Virus record (IMG/VR): IMGVR_UViG_3300005613_000024 | Location: 27,834 to 91,833 of that record | DNA length: 64,000 bases | DNA from: a virus | Direction: 5' to 3' (one strand) | Shown: piece by piece, positions 7,697 to 16,827 of the stretch | How the letters are laid out: each line of letters opens with the position of its first letter | Position numbering within the stretch: the first letter of the stretch is position 1 | The notes under the pieces: generated by a model | The model's input: only the letters and a program-made list of their open reading frames with translations | Database searches by the model: none | Told to the model about the DNA's origin: nothing | Made by a program: the position numbers and the translations under genes

Positions 7697-8118
7697 ATAA
7701 TTTAGAATATATACTTAAAAAATATAAAATTAAAATTAATAAGCCATCTATTAAAAATGATGTTATTAGATGGTATCAAAATGAATGTAGACTTTATATG
7801 GATGAATATGAAAAAATGAAAGAAAAGAGAAAAATATATCTATTTGAACATATTTTTAGTTTCGTTTCCAGAATTAATATACATCAATACGAATTTAAGA
7901 ATGAAAAATTAATTAAGACAGTATTATTCATAAAAGAGCTACCTAAGCTTTTTTGTAGATGCATGTTTAGACCTGAAACAGAAACTAAATTAAAAGAAGA
8001 AAATAGAGTATCTAAAAATGTTTTTGGAATTTCGCCAGCTTTGAAAGCATTAAAAGTCATCAAACAAAAAGAAAAAATAGATACTTATTTTTATAATCGC
8101 TGGCTGAGGAGAAATTAA
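7693..8118 (+). CDS. hypothetical protein (141 aa)
   Basis: A 141-residue basic, helical protein with ATGA coupling to the nuclease gene. A single CRCMF cluster lies in the middle, with no full zinc motif. No family recognised. Its position between recombination genes suggests an accessory DNA-processing role, but nothing in the sequence proves it. Confidence 0.6.
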   Translation: MNNLEYILKKYKIKINKPSIKNDVIRWYQNECRLYMDEYEKMKEKRKIYLFEHIFSFVSRINIHQYEFKNEKLIKTVLFIKELPKLFCRCMFRPETETKLKEENRVSKNVFGISPALKALKVIKQKEKIDTYFYNRWLRRN

Positions 8119-8772
8119 ATGAATATTTTCTGGTATATATTTTACATAGACGCTTGGCTTCTAGCAATATTGTATATTTGGGGCGAGATAGCAGTAAAGA
8201 TGGAATTTAAAGATACTTGGAAAGACGAGAAGACGATGGAAGTTAAAAAATCTCGCCGTCTTTCTAAAGCTTGGCTGAAAGTTCATCCTATTTTAGATTT
8301 TCTTCAAAATTGTCATTATGAAATTGGTTGGAAATTAAAAATCCCTGAAGAAATTTATGATGAAATTAAATGGTTTATTCAAAGAGGTAAGAGAGGTTAT
8401 TCTGATAGAGATGTTTGGGGATTTCATTATTATTTAGCAGATGTTATCTTTAATGGAATAAAAGATTTTAAAAAACAAGTTCATGGTGTTCCTTGCGATA
8501 TTCCTAAAAAGATAGGCGAAAAGCATTCTTCTAAATTAAGAAAATCAATAAAAGAGTGGAAAAGAATTTTAGGAGAAATTCAGTGGACATTTAAAACTGT
8601 TAAAAAAATAGATAACGGTAACTGGATTTTAGTAGAAAATGAAAAACAACGAAAGAGAATTAAAAGTTTGAAATTTCGTAAAAAATATCATATAATGACA
8701 AAAGAAGAATGTAAAAGGTATAACGAAGGTTGGAAACTTTTTAAAAAGTATTTTTACAATTTATGGGATTAA
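8119..8772 (+). CDS. conserved phage protein with N-terminal membrane segment (217 aa)
   Basis: Good ribosome binding site (GAGGAG, seven bases before ATG). Residues ~4-24 form one hydrophobic helix, followed by a charged linker and the stretch GYSDRDVWGFHYYLADVI, a pattern that recurs in uncharacterised phage proteins. The C-terminal third is Lys/Arg-rich. If the first helix is a membrane anchor, the rest is likely cytoplasmic. Function unknown. Confidence 0.6.
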   Translation: MNIFWYIFYIDAWLLAILYIWGEIAVKMEFKDTWKDEKTMEVKKSRRLSKAWLKVHPILDFLQNCHYEIGWKLKIPEEIYDEIKWFIQRGKRGYSDRDVWGFHYYLADVIFNGIKDFKKQVHGVPCDIPKKIGEKHSSKLRKSIKEWKRILGEIQWTFKTVKKIDNGNWILVENEKQRKRIKSLKFRKKYHIMTKEECKRYNEGWKLFKKYFYNLWD

Positions 8773-8781
8773 GGAGAATTT

Positions 8782-9945
8782 ATGAACGAACGTAAGAAAA
8801 GGCTATTAGAGACCATGAAATCTTTAAATAAAACTTTTAAAGAAGAGACTTTGTTCTTTGGTAATGAGATAGAAAATAAAGAAAAAATATCTACAGGTAT
8901 TAAGAAAATAGATAAATTTTTAGGCGGTGGTATTAAAAGAGGTACTCATACAATTTTTTGGGGTGGAATTGCAAATGGAAAGACCACTTTAGCTTTACAA
9001 ACAATAGCAAATGCTCAGAAACAGGGATATATTTGCGCCTATTTAAACACTGAAAAACCTATTGATAATGAAAGATTTGACATGCTAGGAGTAAATAGAA
9101 GAGAATTGATAAGAGCTAACTGTGCTAAGAATGCAGAACAAACCTTAACAATTGTAAAAAAATTATGCGATGCAAAAGTTGTGGATTTAGTTGTTGTCGA
9201 TTCTGTAAATGCATTAAGTCCAAAAGCCGAACAAGAAACTAAACAAGGAAAGGAAAGAGGGCTAGAAGAAAAGAATATTGCTGAATTAGCAAGATTATTA
9301 TCAGAATTTTGCAGAAAAGTAAATCCATCTGTTTATAACGCTAGTTGTGCAATGATTTGGATTGGGCAATTAAGAATTGGAGGTATAGGAACTTTTTATA
9401 CTAGAGCAACTTTGTCTTGTGGAGAAGCTTTAAAGTTTTATGCATATAATATTGTTTATTTAAGAAACGGTCAATCCTCTGATGCTCCTGTTAAAAAATT
9501 TAAGGAATTTTTTGTAGACCCTGACGGAAAAATTCGTTATGTTACTAAAAAAGAAAAGATAGGATTTGATTCAGTTTTTAGAATGGATAGAAGTAATTCT
9601 GGAGATTCTGTTAGAGAAGGAGAAGAAAGTCATTTTGCTTTTATTGGAGAGAAAGGTTTTGTTGATAAAATAGAAGATGTAGAGGATATTCCAATTAAAA
9701 TAGATGCAGAAAATGAAGAACAAAAAGATAAAATCATGAAGTATTTAGTTGATAAAGGAATTAAAAAAGCTTGCAAGAAATTAGTAAATGATGATAAAGC
9801 ATTGAAAAAACTAGCTGAAGATTATTTAGCAGAAGATGAGCCAAAGGCTATAATTCACGCAAATCCCAACGCAGTCGCTAAGTTTACAAGGTCAGAAGAA
9901 CCAAAAAAGAAAAAAAGAGGAAGACCTAGAAAGGAGAAAAAATAA
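8782..9945 (+). CDS. RecA/UvsX-like recombinase
   Basis: A 387-residue RecA-fold protein: STGIKKIDKFLGGG, Walker A GGIANGKTT (61-69), the acidic segment NTEKPID after the second strand, Walker B VDLVVVDSVNA (134-144), then WIGQLRIGG and an L2-like glycine region. This layout is that of phage RecA/UvsX strand-exchange proteins, which form filaments on single-stranded DNA. The C-terminal tail ends in a Lys-rich AT-hook-like RGRPRKEKK. A good AAGGAG site precedes the start. It overlaps the next gene by one base. Confidence 0.85.
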   Translation: MNERKKRLLETMKSLNKTFKEETLFFGNEIENKEKISTGIKKIDKFLGGGIKRGTHTIFWGGIANGKTTLALQTIANAQKQGYICAYLNTEKPIDNERFDMLGVNRRELIRANCAKNAEQTLTIVKKLCDAKVVDLVVVDSVNALSPKAEQETKQGKERGLEEKNIAELARLLSEFCRKVNPSVYNASCAMIWIGQLRIGGIGTFYTRATLSCGEALKFYAYNIVYLRNGQSSDAPVKKFKEFFVDPDGKIRYVTKKEKIGFDSVFRMDRSNSGDSVREGEESHFAFIGEKGFVDKIEDVEDIPIKIDAENEEQKDKIMKYLVDKGIKKACKKLVNDDKALKKLAEDYLAEDEPKAIIHANPNAVAKFTRSEEPKKKKRGRPRKEKK

Positions 9946-10337
9946 TGCATTCCTGGGGAGATAAAAATGTCGATTGGCAAGGATTAAATGAATGTGTCAA
10001 TTACTTAGATAAAAATTTACGCAGATGGGGTAGGATAAATGTTAGACAAACAAAGGAGAAATTTGGAACTTTAAGATGTTATTGTTCTTTGGGATGGACT
10101 TGTCTTTTAAATATTACTCATCCAGGATATATTCACTATAGACCTTATCCAAAATGGTTAAGAACTTTTGATATTTTTGTTTTATCAAGAATTATTCCGT
10201 ATTTAAATTTTATTATTTTACCTTATCATAAATGGTTGTATCGAAAACTATATGCTGATATGGTTACTAAATATCCTCATTTAAAAGAAGAGATTTTATG
10301 TACACCCGATTTTCCTAAATTATTAATAGATTTATAA
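9945..10337 (+). CDS. hypothetical phage protein (130 aa)
   Basis: Starts on the last base of the recombinase stop codon, with AAAGGAG inside the recombinase gene. The segment WGRINVRQTKEKFGTLRCYC resembles a short conserved pattern seen in unannotated phage proteins; the C-terminal half is rich in Tyr, Pro and hydrophobic residues. Function unknown. It is the last gene before the promoter at 10340. Confidence 0.6.
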   Translation: MHSWGDKNVDWQGLNECVNYLDKNLRRWGRINVRQTKEKFGTLRCYCSLGWTCLLNITHPGYIHYRPYPKWLRTFDIFVLSRIIPYLNFIILPYHKWLYRKLYADMVTKYPHLKEEILCTPDFPKLLIDL

Positions 10338-10339
10338 AC

Positions 10340-10367
10340 TTGACAACTGAAAAATATATGTTATACT
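10340..10367 (+). promoter_or_regulatory. sigma-70-type promoter with extended -10 (P1)
   Basis: TTGACA at 10340-10345, a 16-base spacer, and TATACT at 10362-10367 with TG one base upstream (extended -10). It lies in the 76-base gap before the exonuclease gene. The leader then holds AAAGGAGA as a ribosome binding site. Two further copies with the same TATGTTATACTT core occur at 15267 and 16740. Confidence 0.75.
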
Positions 10368-10413
10368 TGTATAGAAAAAATTTTATTAAGAGGTTAAAAA
10401 AAAGGAGAGATGC

Positions 10414-10980
10414 ATGAATGGAAAGATGAATCATGTGATGTTAGATTTAGAAACCTTTGGAAATGATTTTAATTCTATTATTGTTCAAATAGGGGCATGG
10501 TATTTTAATGAACAGGGAAAATTAGGAAAGAAATTATGTATAAATGTTGATTCTGAAGATTGCGAAAAATATGGACTAAATTGTACAGCTTCTACAGTTA
10601 AATGGTGGTTACAACAAGACAACGAAACAATCAAAAAACTATTCGAAAATCCTAAACCACTAAAAGATTCTTTAATAATCTTATTAGATTTTTTAAAAGA
10701 TGCAGATTATATTTGGCAACATTCAAGCTTTGATGCTCCAATTTTAAACAATGCTATCAAAAAAGTGGGATTAGTTAATTCAATTCATTATAGAACTTGG
10801 AAAGATTTAAGGTCGGCAGAATATTGTTTGGGAATAGATAAAAGTAAATTTAGTTTCGTCGGCAAAGCACATTACAGTATTGATGATTGTCTTTTTCAAA
10901 TTAAATATCTGGTAAGCGGATTGAAAAGAAAGGTAAAATCTAATGACAAGCAAAGAAATAAAAAGAATTTACGAAAATAA
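10414..10980 (+). CDS. DnaQ/DexA-like 3'-5' exonuclease
   Basis: A 188-residue DEDD-type exonuclease: MLDLETFG (first acidic pair), then WQHSSFDAPIL (second Asp), and HYSIDDCLFQIKYL (catalytic His and last Asp). The pattern and length match the 3'-5' exoribonuclease Rv2179c-like/DexA group. These remove nucleotides from DNA or RNA 3' ends with two metals. The start at 10414 follows AAAGGAGA by five bases; Met codons at 10426 and 10438 are alternatives. First gene after promoter P1. Confidence 0.8.
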   Translation: MNGKMNHVMLDLETFGNDFNSIIVQIGAWYFNEQGKLGKKLCINVDSEDCEKYGLNCTASTVKWWLQQDNETIKKLFENPKPLKDSLIILLDFLKDADYIWQHSSFDAPILNNAIKKVGLVNSIHYRTWKDLRSAEYCLGIDKSKFSFVGKAHYSIDDCLFQIKYLVSGLKRKVKSNDKQRNKKNLRK

Positions 10981-11428
10981 TGAAATAGATAAACTTTATA
11001 AAGATTACGAAAAATATTTTAATAAGATAGATGAATGGGCTGATAAATTTATTGACGGAGATTTATTAACAGAATACGAATTAAAACAAGCACAACAGAT
11101 TCTAAATGGGTGTCAGACTAAGTTAAATGCAATTGCAGGAGCTTTAGAAGCATTAGTAGTTGAATATGAAAATAATTATTTCTTAAAAGAAGAAAGTACA
11201 TTTAAAAATGTAAGAATGCAAGATAAAGACCACTGTAAAGCTCATGCAAGAAAAGAAGTATCTGATTTAAGACGATATGCTTCTGATTTTTCAAGATATG
11301 TTAATTCTGCTCAGAATGCAGTTGTTACTGTACAGTCTTTACTTAAAAGACAAACTATAGAAAAGGGTAATAAAGGAGTAGATTTTACGGGAGATAAATC
11401 TAACATGAAAGATGAAAGAACTTGGTAA
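10943..11428 (+). CDS. helical hypothetical protein (161 aa), possible recombination accessory
   Basis: The start overlaps the exonuclease gene by 38 bases and is preceded by GAAAGG. The sequence is almost entirely helical and charged, with DLRRYASDFSRYVNSAQNAV followed by VQSLLKR near the C-terminus. Size, all-helical character and position between exonuclease and polymerase recall single-strand-DNA recombination mediators such as UvsY, but no sequence identity can be claimed. Function is therefore open. Confidence 0.6.
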   Translation: MTSKEIKRIYENNEIDKLYKDYEKYFNKIDEWADKFIDGDLLTEYELKQAQQILNGCQTKLNAIAGALEALVVEYENNYFLKEESTFKNVRMQDKDHCKAHARKEVSDLRRYASDFSRYVNSAQNAVVTVQSLLKRQTIEKGNKGVDFTGDKSNMKDERTW

Positions 11429-11429
11429 A

Positions 11430-11717
11430 ATGAAATTTTCTAAATCGTATTCAAAATTAAATTATCCTATATTTACTACGATTCGACAAGATAAAGGATA
11501 TTATAAAGTTGGACAGATAATAAATGTAAATACTCCCGAAACCTCTTTCGAGGCTGAAATTTTAGCTATTAGAGAATTATCAAATGCAGATATTACTGAA
11601 AATATGGCAAGAGTAGATGCTGACTGTTCTAAACAGAAATTACAAGGATTAATGAATCTATTTTATAGAGAAAAGGCAGAAGAATTAATTCTATTAACAT
11701 TAGCAAAAATATTATGA
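11430..11717 (+). CDS. ASCH/PUA-like small protein (95 aa)
   Basis: The start is set at 11430, directly after the upstream stop, because the conserved-looking body begins MKFSKSYSKLNYPIFTTIR; an ATG at 11412 would add six residues inside the upstream gene. The stretch YPIFTTIRQDKGYYKVGQ followed by an alternating EAEILAIREL strand resembles ASCH/PUA-like RNA-binding domains. ATGA couples it to the DNA polymerase gene. Family assignment is tentative. Confidence 0.5.
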   Translation: MKFSKSYSKLNYPIFTTIRQDKGYYKVGQIINVNTPETSFEAEILAIRELSNADITENMARVDADCSKQKLQGLMNLFYREKAEELILLTLAKIL

Positions 11718-14700
11718 AAATTCAAAATATTTCAAACAACGGAAAAGATATTTATCTTTTTATTCGTGAAGATGATGAAACTTTAACGATTAAAGAAGAC
11801 CATTCTTTTCTTCCCTACTATTTTGAGCCTACTACAGATAGACAATCCGACGCTGTATCTATTTACGGTCAACCCTTAAAAAAAATCTATTGTAATAATC
11901 CTGGACAAGTAAGAAAACAGAGAAGCGATAGAGCATTTGAAGCTGATATTATATATACTAAGCGTTATATCTTGGATAAAATTCCTATCTTTGAAAAATC
12001 TAAAACAAGAATTATCTATTTCGATATTGAAGTGAACGCAACAGAGCTTCCCCAACCAAAAGAAGAACAATGTGCAAATGACCCTATATCAGTTATAACA
12101 ATCTATGATAATTATACAAAAAAATATAAAACATTTTTCTTAAAGGATTATGAATCTGAATGGAAAATGTTAGATGAATTTTGTAAAACAATTAAAAAAT
12201 TACAACCAGACATTTTAACAGCATGGAATAGTTCATTTGACTATTATTATCTTTATTATCGTATTCAAGATTTTCCTAAAAAAATATCATCTATAGAACA
12301 ATCTCATTGGCGACGAGGATTTGAAATGCCCGCAGGAATATCAATCGTGGATATTATGGGTTTGTATGCAAAGTACACATTACATAAAAAAGACTCATAC
12401 GCTTTAATGAATGTTGCAAATGATGAATTAGATTATGAAATAGAAACAGATTTTGATTTTACAGATTTAGAAGAATCAAAGAGAAAAAATAAACTCGACG
12501 TAAAAAAGATGGTAGAGTTAAATGAAAAGTTGAATTTATTTGAATATTTTGATGAAATTCGTTTATTGACAAGAGCAGACTGGGAAGACCTTCCTAGTGA
12601 AATGAGAGCTTATCAATGGCAAAGTAATAATAGTAAAGTTATAGATATGTTAGCATTAGAAGAAGCTAAAAAATTAAACATTATATTGCCTAGTAAGAAT
12701 CATGAAGGGGAAAAAGGAAATGTTGAAGGAGCTTATCGAGATACATTTGGAACAGGTTTGTATAAAGACTTGGCTAAAGTAGATTTAAGTGGAGCTTATC
12801 CACAGGCTATTATAGACTTTTGTTTATCTCCAGAGAATTATCTTACTAATACAGAATCAAATAGTATTAAAATAGATGTGCTTTATAGAGAATCCAAAGA
12901 TTTTAAAGTCACATATCATCTTAGACAAGATTCAAATACAATTCTTCCAACACTTACATTGAGACTATTAAAGATGAAGAATGAATTAAAAGATACTTTA
13001 ATGAACATGAATTCTGATGACTCAAAATACAAGCAAACTCAAATTGCCTATGATTCTCGCAAAGCTTTAGTAAATTCTGCCTTTGGTGTATTCGGTATGC
13101 CTTATTTTAGATTATACAATTCTAAAGTGGCCGATACTATTACATTTCTTGTTCGAGATTTATTATATTATGTAGAAGCAAAGTTGAATAAAAATAATTA
13201 TAATATTAGATATATAGATACTGACTCTATTTTCTATCAAGGTAGACAAGACATTACAAATAAATTAAATCAATGGGCTATAGAATGGGGAATAGAGAAT
13301 TATGGTAATGAAGATATAAATATTCAGTTTGATTATGAAGGTTATTTTTCCAGTATTTTTATTCAGGCTATGTGTTTAGAAGGGTCTAGTCGTGTCTTAA
13401 CTAATAAAGGTTATATACCAATTAATAAAATTTATAAAAATCCCAATAATTATCAAATAGCATCAGTCGATGAGAATAACAAAGTTGTTTTTAGCTACGC
13501 TAAAAAAGTTTTTAAAGTTCCTCTTTTTAATAGAAAATTATATAAAATTCGTAACGTATCTGCTAATCAAAAACACAGTCAATGTATTTTGACACACGAC
13601 CATCCAATATTAACTCAAGATGGTTGGAAACAAGTGCAAGATTTAAAAGATGATGATAGAGTTCAAATAGATTATTTTCTTCCACATCATGAAATTCGAG
13701 AAGTTATTATCGGAACAATGCTTGGCGACAGCACTATTTATCAAAATTCGCTAAAAGTTACTCATGGCTCAAAACAGAAAGAATACGCTTATTATAAAGC
13801 AAAATTAATTACTGAAAATAATTATAGCGATTTATCTAATGTTGGGAAGGACGGTTATAAACGAATTAAATTATCTACCTTCGCAAATCCTTATTATAAA
13901 TTTTTAGATTGGCTATTTTATAAAGATAGAGATTTGCAAAATAAACATTACTATTTTAAAAGAAAAAAACGAATAACTTCAGAAATTTTAAATGATTTTT
14001 CGATAATTTCTTTAGCTTTCTTATTTATGGATGATGGATATATTAGAAAAACTCGTCAATATAATGGAAATATTGCAACCTGCTGTTTTACAAAAGAAGA
14101 AAATATTTTATTAAGCAATAAAATCAAAGAACTTGGAATAGATAATCAGGTTATCAAAACTGGAAAATATTATCGAATTAATTTTAATTCTAAGCAAATT
14201 AAAATATTGTCGGAAAAAATCGCTCCCTATATACCGAAATGCATGGAATATAAAATTTATCCAGAATATCGAGATATTCCAAAAAAAGAAATTTGTAAAA
14301 TTAGAGAATCAAAGAAAATCATGTATGTGCCATTTACAAAAACACTTTATAATCCTACTTATAAAAATATTCAAGAAGTTTATGATATTGAAATTGAACC
14401 TTATCATAATTTTATAACTCAAACATGTATCGCACATAATTGTAGATATAGAGGAAGATTAGAGCGACCTGAAAAGGGGCAAAAGATTGAAACTAAAGGT
14501 ATACAAATGAAGCGACGAGACTCTGGAAAATGGGTTAAATCTTGGCAAGAAAAGCTATATGATAAAATTTTAGATGGGCAATCTAAAGAAAACTTATTAA
14601 AGTTTATCAAAGAATCTATTGAAGATATGAAAAAAGCTGATATTAGAGAAATTGCATTACCTGTTAAGATTAATAAAAAATCAGAAGATTATAAAACAAC

Positions 14701-15358
14701 TCCTAAATGGTTAAAGCCTTTAGAAGAAGCAAAGAAATTAGTACCAGAATTTGACAAATCAATAGGAGATAGATTTTATATAATCTATTGTAAAAGTGTA
14801 GAAAAAATAGCTTTAGGTAATAAATATTATGAACATATAAAGCAAGAAGATATTGATTGGAAAACTATGATAGAAAAGAATATTTTTAATCTTCTTGTTC
14901 CAATTTTTAAAGGGTTAAACTTAGAAAGAGATTTATTAGATTTAGCAGAAAGTTATGAAACAATTTTGGGAAGTCAACATAGAAATAAACTATTAGAAGA
15001 GTTAGATAATTTTGAAGAATTAAAGAAATATTATTCTGCTAGAGAAGTTAAGAAAAGAATAAAAGAGAAAAATAAAGAATTTTGGGTTAAAAATACGGAA
15101 ACAAATGATGAATATTTAGTCACGAAAGATGCTTATGAAGCTAGTAAAGAAACTTTAGAAATTATCGAACCCAAGAAGAAAGTTCGCAAAAAGAAATCTT
15201 CTAAGTCATTGAAAACAAAGAAGATAATAAAAAATGAGAGTTCGCAAAATAAATTATCAAAAAAACTTGACAAAGTTAAGAACAATATGTTATACTTAGA
15301 TAAAGAATCTGAGTCTATCAAAAAAAGAACTAATGATAAAACTATTGACTGGGACTGA
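11714..15358 (+). CDS. family B DNA polymerase with 3'-5' exonuclease, interrupted by an intein
   Basis: A 1214-residue precursor (about 858 after splicing). Exonuclease motifs: FDIE (104-106), NSSFD (172-176) and NKLD (Asp262). Polymerase motifs: A, DLSGAYP (357-363); B, KALVNSAFG (450-458); C, YIDTDS (500-505). After the intein the chain resumes with CRYRGRL and KGIQMKRRDS, the KKxY-like and downstream DNA-contact region. All catalytic residues are kept, so this is the likely replicative enzyme. The last ~60 residues are Lys/Ser-rich and low complexity, and the coding sequence there contains promoter P2. It is coupled to its neighbours by ATGA overlap upstream and a one-base overlap downstream. 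Confidence 0.93.
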   Translation: MKIQNISNNGKDIYLFIREDDETLTIKEDHSFLPYYFEPTTDRQSDAVSIYGQPLKKIYCNNPGQVRKQRSDRAFEADIIYTKRYILDKIPIFEKSKTRIIYFDIEVNATELPQPKEEQCANDPISVITIYDNYTKKYKTFFLKDYESEWKMLDEFCKTIKKLQPDILTAWNSSFDYYYLYYRIQDFPKKISSIEQSHWRRGFEMPAGISIVDIMGLYAKYTLHKKDSYALMNVANDELDYEIETDFDFTDLEESKRKNKLDVKKMVELNEKLNLFEYFDEIRLLTRADWEDLPSEMRAYQWQSNNSKVIDMLALEEAKKLNIILPSKNHEGEKGNVEGAYRDTFGTGLYKDLAKVDLSGAYPQAIIDFCLSPENYLTNTESNSIKIDVLYRESKDFKVTYHLRQDSNTILPTLTLRLLKMKNELKDTLMNMNSDDSKYKQTQIAYDSRKALVNSAFGVFGMPYFRLYNSKVADTITFLVRDLLYYVEAKLNKNNYNIRYIDTDSIFYQGRQDITNKLNQWAIEWGIENYGNEDINIQFDYEGYFSSIFIQAMCLEGSSRVLTNKGYIPINKIYKNPNNYQIASVDENNKVVFSYAKKVFKVPLFNRKLYKIRNVSANQKHSQCILTHDHPILTQDGWKQVQDLKDDDRVQIDYFLPHHEIREVIIGTMLGDSTIYQNSLKVTHGSKQKEYAYYKAKLITENNYSDLSNVGKDGYKRIKLSTFANPYYKFLDWLFYKDRDLQNKHYYFKRKKRITSEILNDFSIISLAFLFMDDGYIRKTRQYNGNIATCCFTKEENILLSNKIKELGIDNQVIKTGKYYRINFNSKQIKILSEKIAPYIPKCMEYKIYPEYRDIPKKEICKIRESKKIMYVPFTKTLYNPTYKNIQEVYDIEIEPYHNFITQTCIAHNCRYRGRLERPEKGQKIETKGIQMKRRDSGKWVKSWQEKLYDKILDGQSKENLLKFIKESIEDMKKADIREIALPVKINKKSEDYKTTPKWLKPLEEAKKLVPEFDKSIGDRFYIIYCKSVEKIALGNKYYEHIKQEDIDWKTMIEKNIFNLLVPIFKGLNLERDLLDLAESYETILGSQHRNKLLEELDNFEELKKYYSAREVKKRIKEKNKEFWVKNTETNDEYLVTKDAYEASKETLEIIEPKKKVRKKKSSKSLKTKKIIKNESSQNKLSKKLDKVKNNMLYLDKESESIKKRTNDKTIDWD
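13373..14440 (+). other. intein in DNA polymerase, LAGLIDADG type (356 aa)
   Basis: In-frame insertion beginning CLEGSSRVLTNKGY (block A, Cys1), with block B THDHPILTQDGW, endonuclease motifs IIGTMLGDS and LAFLFMDDGYI, and block F EVYDIEIEPYHNF ending IAHN before Cys+1. All splicing residues are present. It lies after residue 553, downstream of motif C (YIDTDS) and just before the CRYRGRL segment, not in the motif A, B or C sites most often occupied in family B polymerases. Its endonuclease differs from that of the kinase intein, so the two arose by separate invasions. Confidence 0.93.
15267..15296 (+). promoter_or_regulatory. sigma-70-type promoter inside the 3' end of the polymerase gene (P2)
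   Basis: TTGACA at 15267-15272, an 18-base spacer and TATACT at 15291-15296 with an upstream TG. The core TATGTTATACTT is the same as in P1 and P3. It lies within the low-complexity tail of the polymerase gene, about 60 bases before the ABC-ATPase/acetyltransferase start, which it could drive separately. Confidence 0.65.
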
Positions 15359-16743
15359 TGAAAAAAATAAAAACAAAAGATTTCTGTATTTCTCACTCCT
15401 TTAAAACCAAAAGTGAAATTACAGATAGAACTATACTCGTTTCTGAGGCTTTTGGCTTAGGAATTGATGATGAAAAAGAATTCTGTATTTATGATAATTT
15501 TAAATTTCAACTTCGGTCAAATGATATTGTTTATGTAACAGGAAGTTCTGGTAGTGGAAAATCCTGGATTCTGAGAAATACTTTTTCTAAATTTAAAAAT
15601 AGTGTTTCGATAGACGAAATCAAAATTGATGACAATGAAATATTAATAGAGGGCGTTGGACAAGATTTGAATGATGCTTTAAAAAAGCTAAATTTAGCAG
15701 GTCTTGGAGACGCCTTTCTTTATTTAAGAAAATATTCACAGTTATCTGATGGGCAAAAATATCGTTATAAAATAGCAAAATTTATAGACCTAAATGCTGA
15801 TATTTGGATTATTGATGAAGCATGTGCTAAATTAGATAGAACAACTGCAAAAATAGTTTCTTATAATTTACAGAAAATTGCCAGAAGATTAAATAAATGC
15901 GTTATTTGTGCTACAACTCATGAAGATTTACATAATGCTTTAAAGCCTTCTCTTATTATTAAAAAAGGATTTGAATCTGATGTTTCTGTAGAGCGAAAAG
16001 AATTATCAGATTATTCAAAAAAAATAGATGAAATCTACGATACTGTTAAAGTTGATATTGGTACAAAAACAGATTATGAAAAATTAAAACGATTTCATTA
16101 TCGTCAAGCAAATCTTGGGGCGGTAAAAAATATTTATAAGATGACTTTAAATAATGAAATTATAGGAGTTATAGTTATTACTTATCCTCATTTAGCATTA
16201 AAGGGAAGAAATATTTATACAAAAAAGAAATATTCTAAAATGACAAAAGAAAATTGTAAAATGATTAATGAGAAATTCGAATGCATCGCTCGTATTATTT
16301 TACATCCTCAATATAGAGGGTTGGGATTGGCTTATCATTTTTTAAAAGAATATTTTAAATTAAGTGAATCTGATTATATAGAAACTGTTGCAGTTATGGC
16401 AAACTATACTCCATTTTTTGAGAAAGCTGGAATGAAAAAGATAAATACAAAACAAGATGAAAAGAGAACACAGATGATTGCAGAATTAGAAAATTATGGA
16501 TTTAATATAGCGTTATTATCAAGTGTAAGATATAATACAGACATTTTTAATAAATTATCTGAAAAAGAACAAATTGAAGTTAAAGGTATTGTGAAAAAGA
16601 TTTTAAATCGTTATAAGGGGCAAATAGTTAAATTATTTTCGAAAGATAAGTCATTAGATGAAATAATAGAAGAAGATTTATTTAAAGTTATGAAAGAAAT
16701 TCAAAGAGCAAATACTGTTTATTTAATTTTAGATAGGACTTGA
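15358..16743 (+). CDS. ABC-type ATPase fused to a GNAT acetyltransferase domain
   Basis: A 461-residue fusion. The N-terminal half is an ABC ATPase without membrane segments: Walker A GSSGSGKS, signature LSDGQKYR, Walker B IWIIDEA followed by LD, and switch His in TTHED. The C-terminal half has the acetyl-CoA site pattern RIILHPQYRGLGLAYHFL and VMANYTPFFEKAGM of GNAT enzymes. This matches the architecture known as an ABC-type ATPase fused to a predicted acetyltransferase (COG2401-like), whose role is not established. The start shares one base with the polymerase stop. Its end overlaps the -35 of promoter P3. Confidence 0.8.
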   Translation: MKKIKTKDFCISHSFKTKSEITDRTILVSEAFGLGIDDEKEFCIYDNFKFQLRSNDIVYVTGSSGSGKSWILRNTFSKFKNSVSIDEIKIDDNEILIEGVGQDLNDALKKLNLAGLGDAFLYLRKYSQLSDGQKYRYKIAKFIDLNADIWIIDEACAKLDRTTAKIVSYNLQKIARRLNKCVICATTHEDLHNALKPSLIIKKGFESDVSVERKELSDYSKKIDEIYDTVKVDIGTKTDYEKLKRFHYRQANLGAVKNIYKMTLNNEIIGVIVITYPHLALKGRNIYTKKKYSKMTKENCKMINEKFECIARIILHPQYRGLGLAYHFLKEYFKLSESDYIETVAVMANYTPFFEKAGMKKINTKQDEKRTQMIAELENYGFNIALLSSVRYNTDIFNKLSEKEQIEVKGIVKKILNRYKGQIVKLFSKDKSLDEIIEEDLFKVMKEIQRANTVYLILDRT

Positions 16744-16768
16744 CAAATAGCTATTTATATGTTATACT
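16740..16768 (+). promoter_or_regulatory. sigma-70-type promoter (P3)
   Basis: TTGACA at 16740-16745, a 17-base spacer and TATACT at 16763-16768 with TG upstream. It begins within the stop region of the ABC/GNAT gene. The leader to the next gene ends in AAAAAGGAGAAAGTAAA, a strong ribosome binding site. It is the best-spaced of the three related promoters. Confidence 0.78.
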
Positions 16769-16827
16769 TAGAGCAAAGAGCTTGGGAAGTGAATATTCTA
16801 CTATAAATTCAAAAAGGAGAAAGTAAA

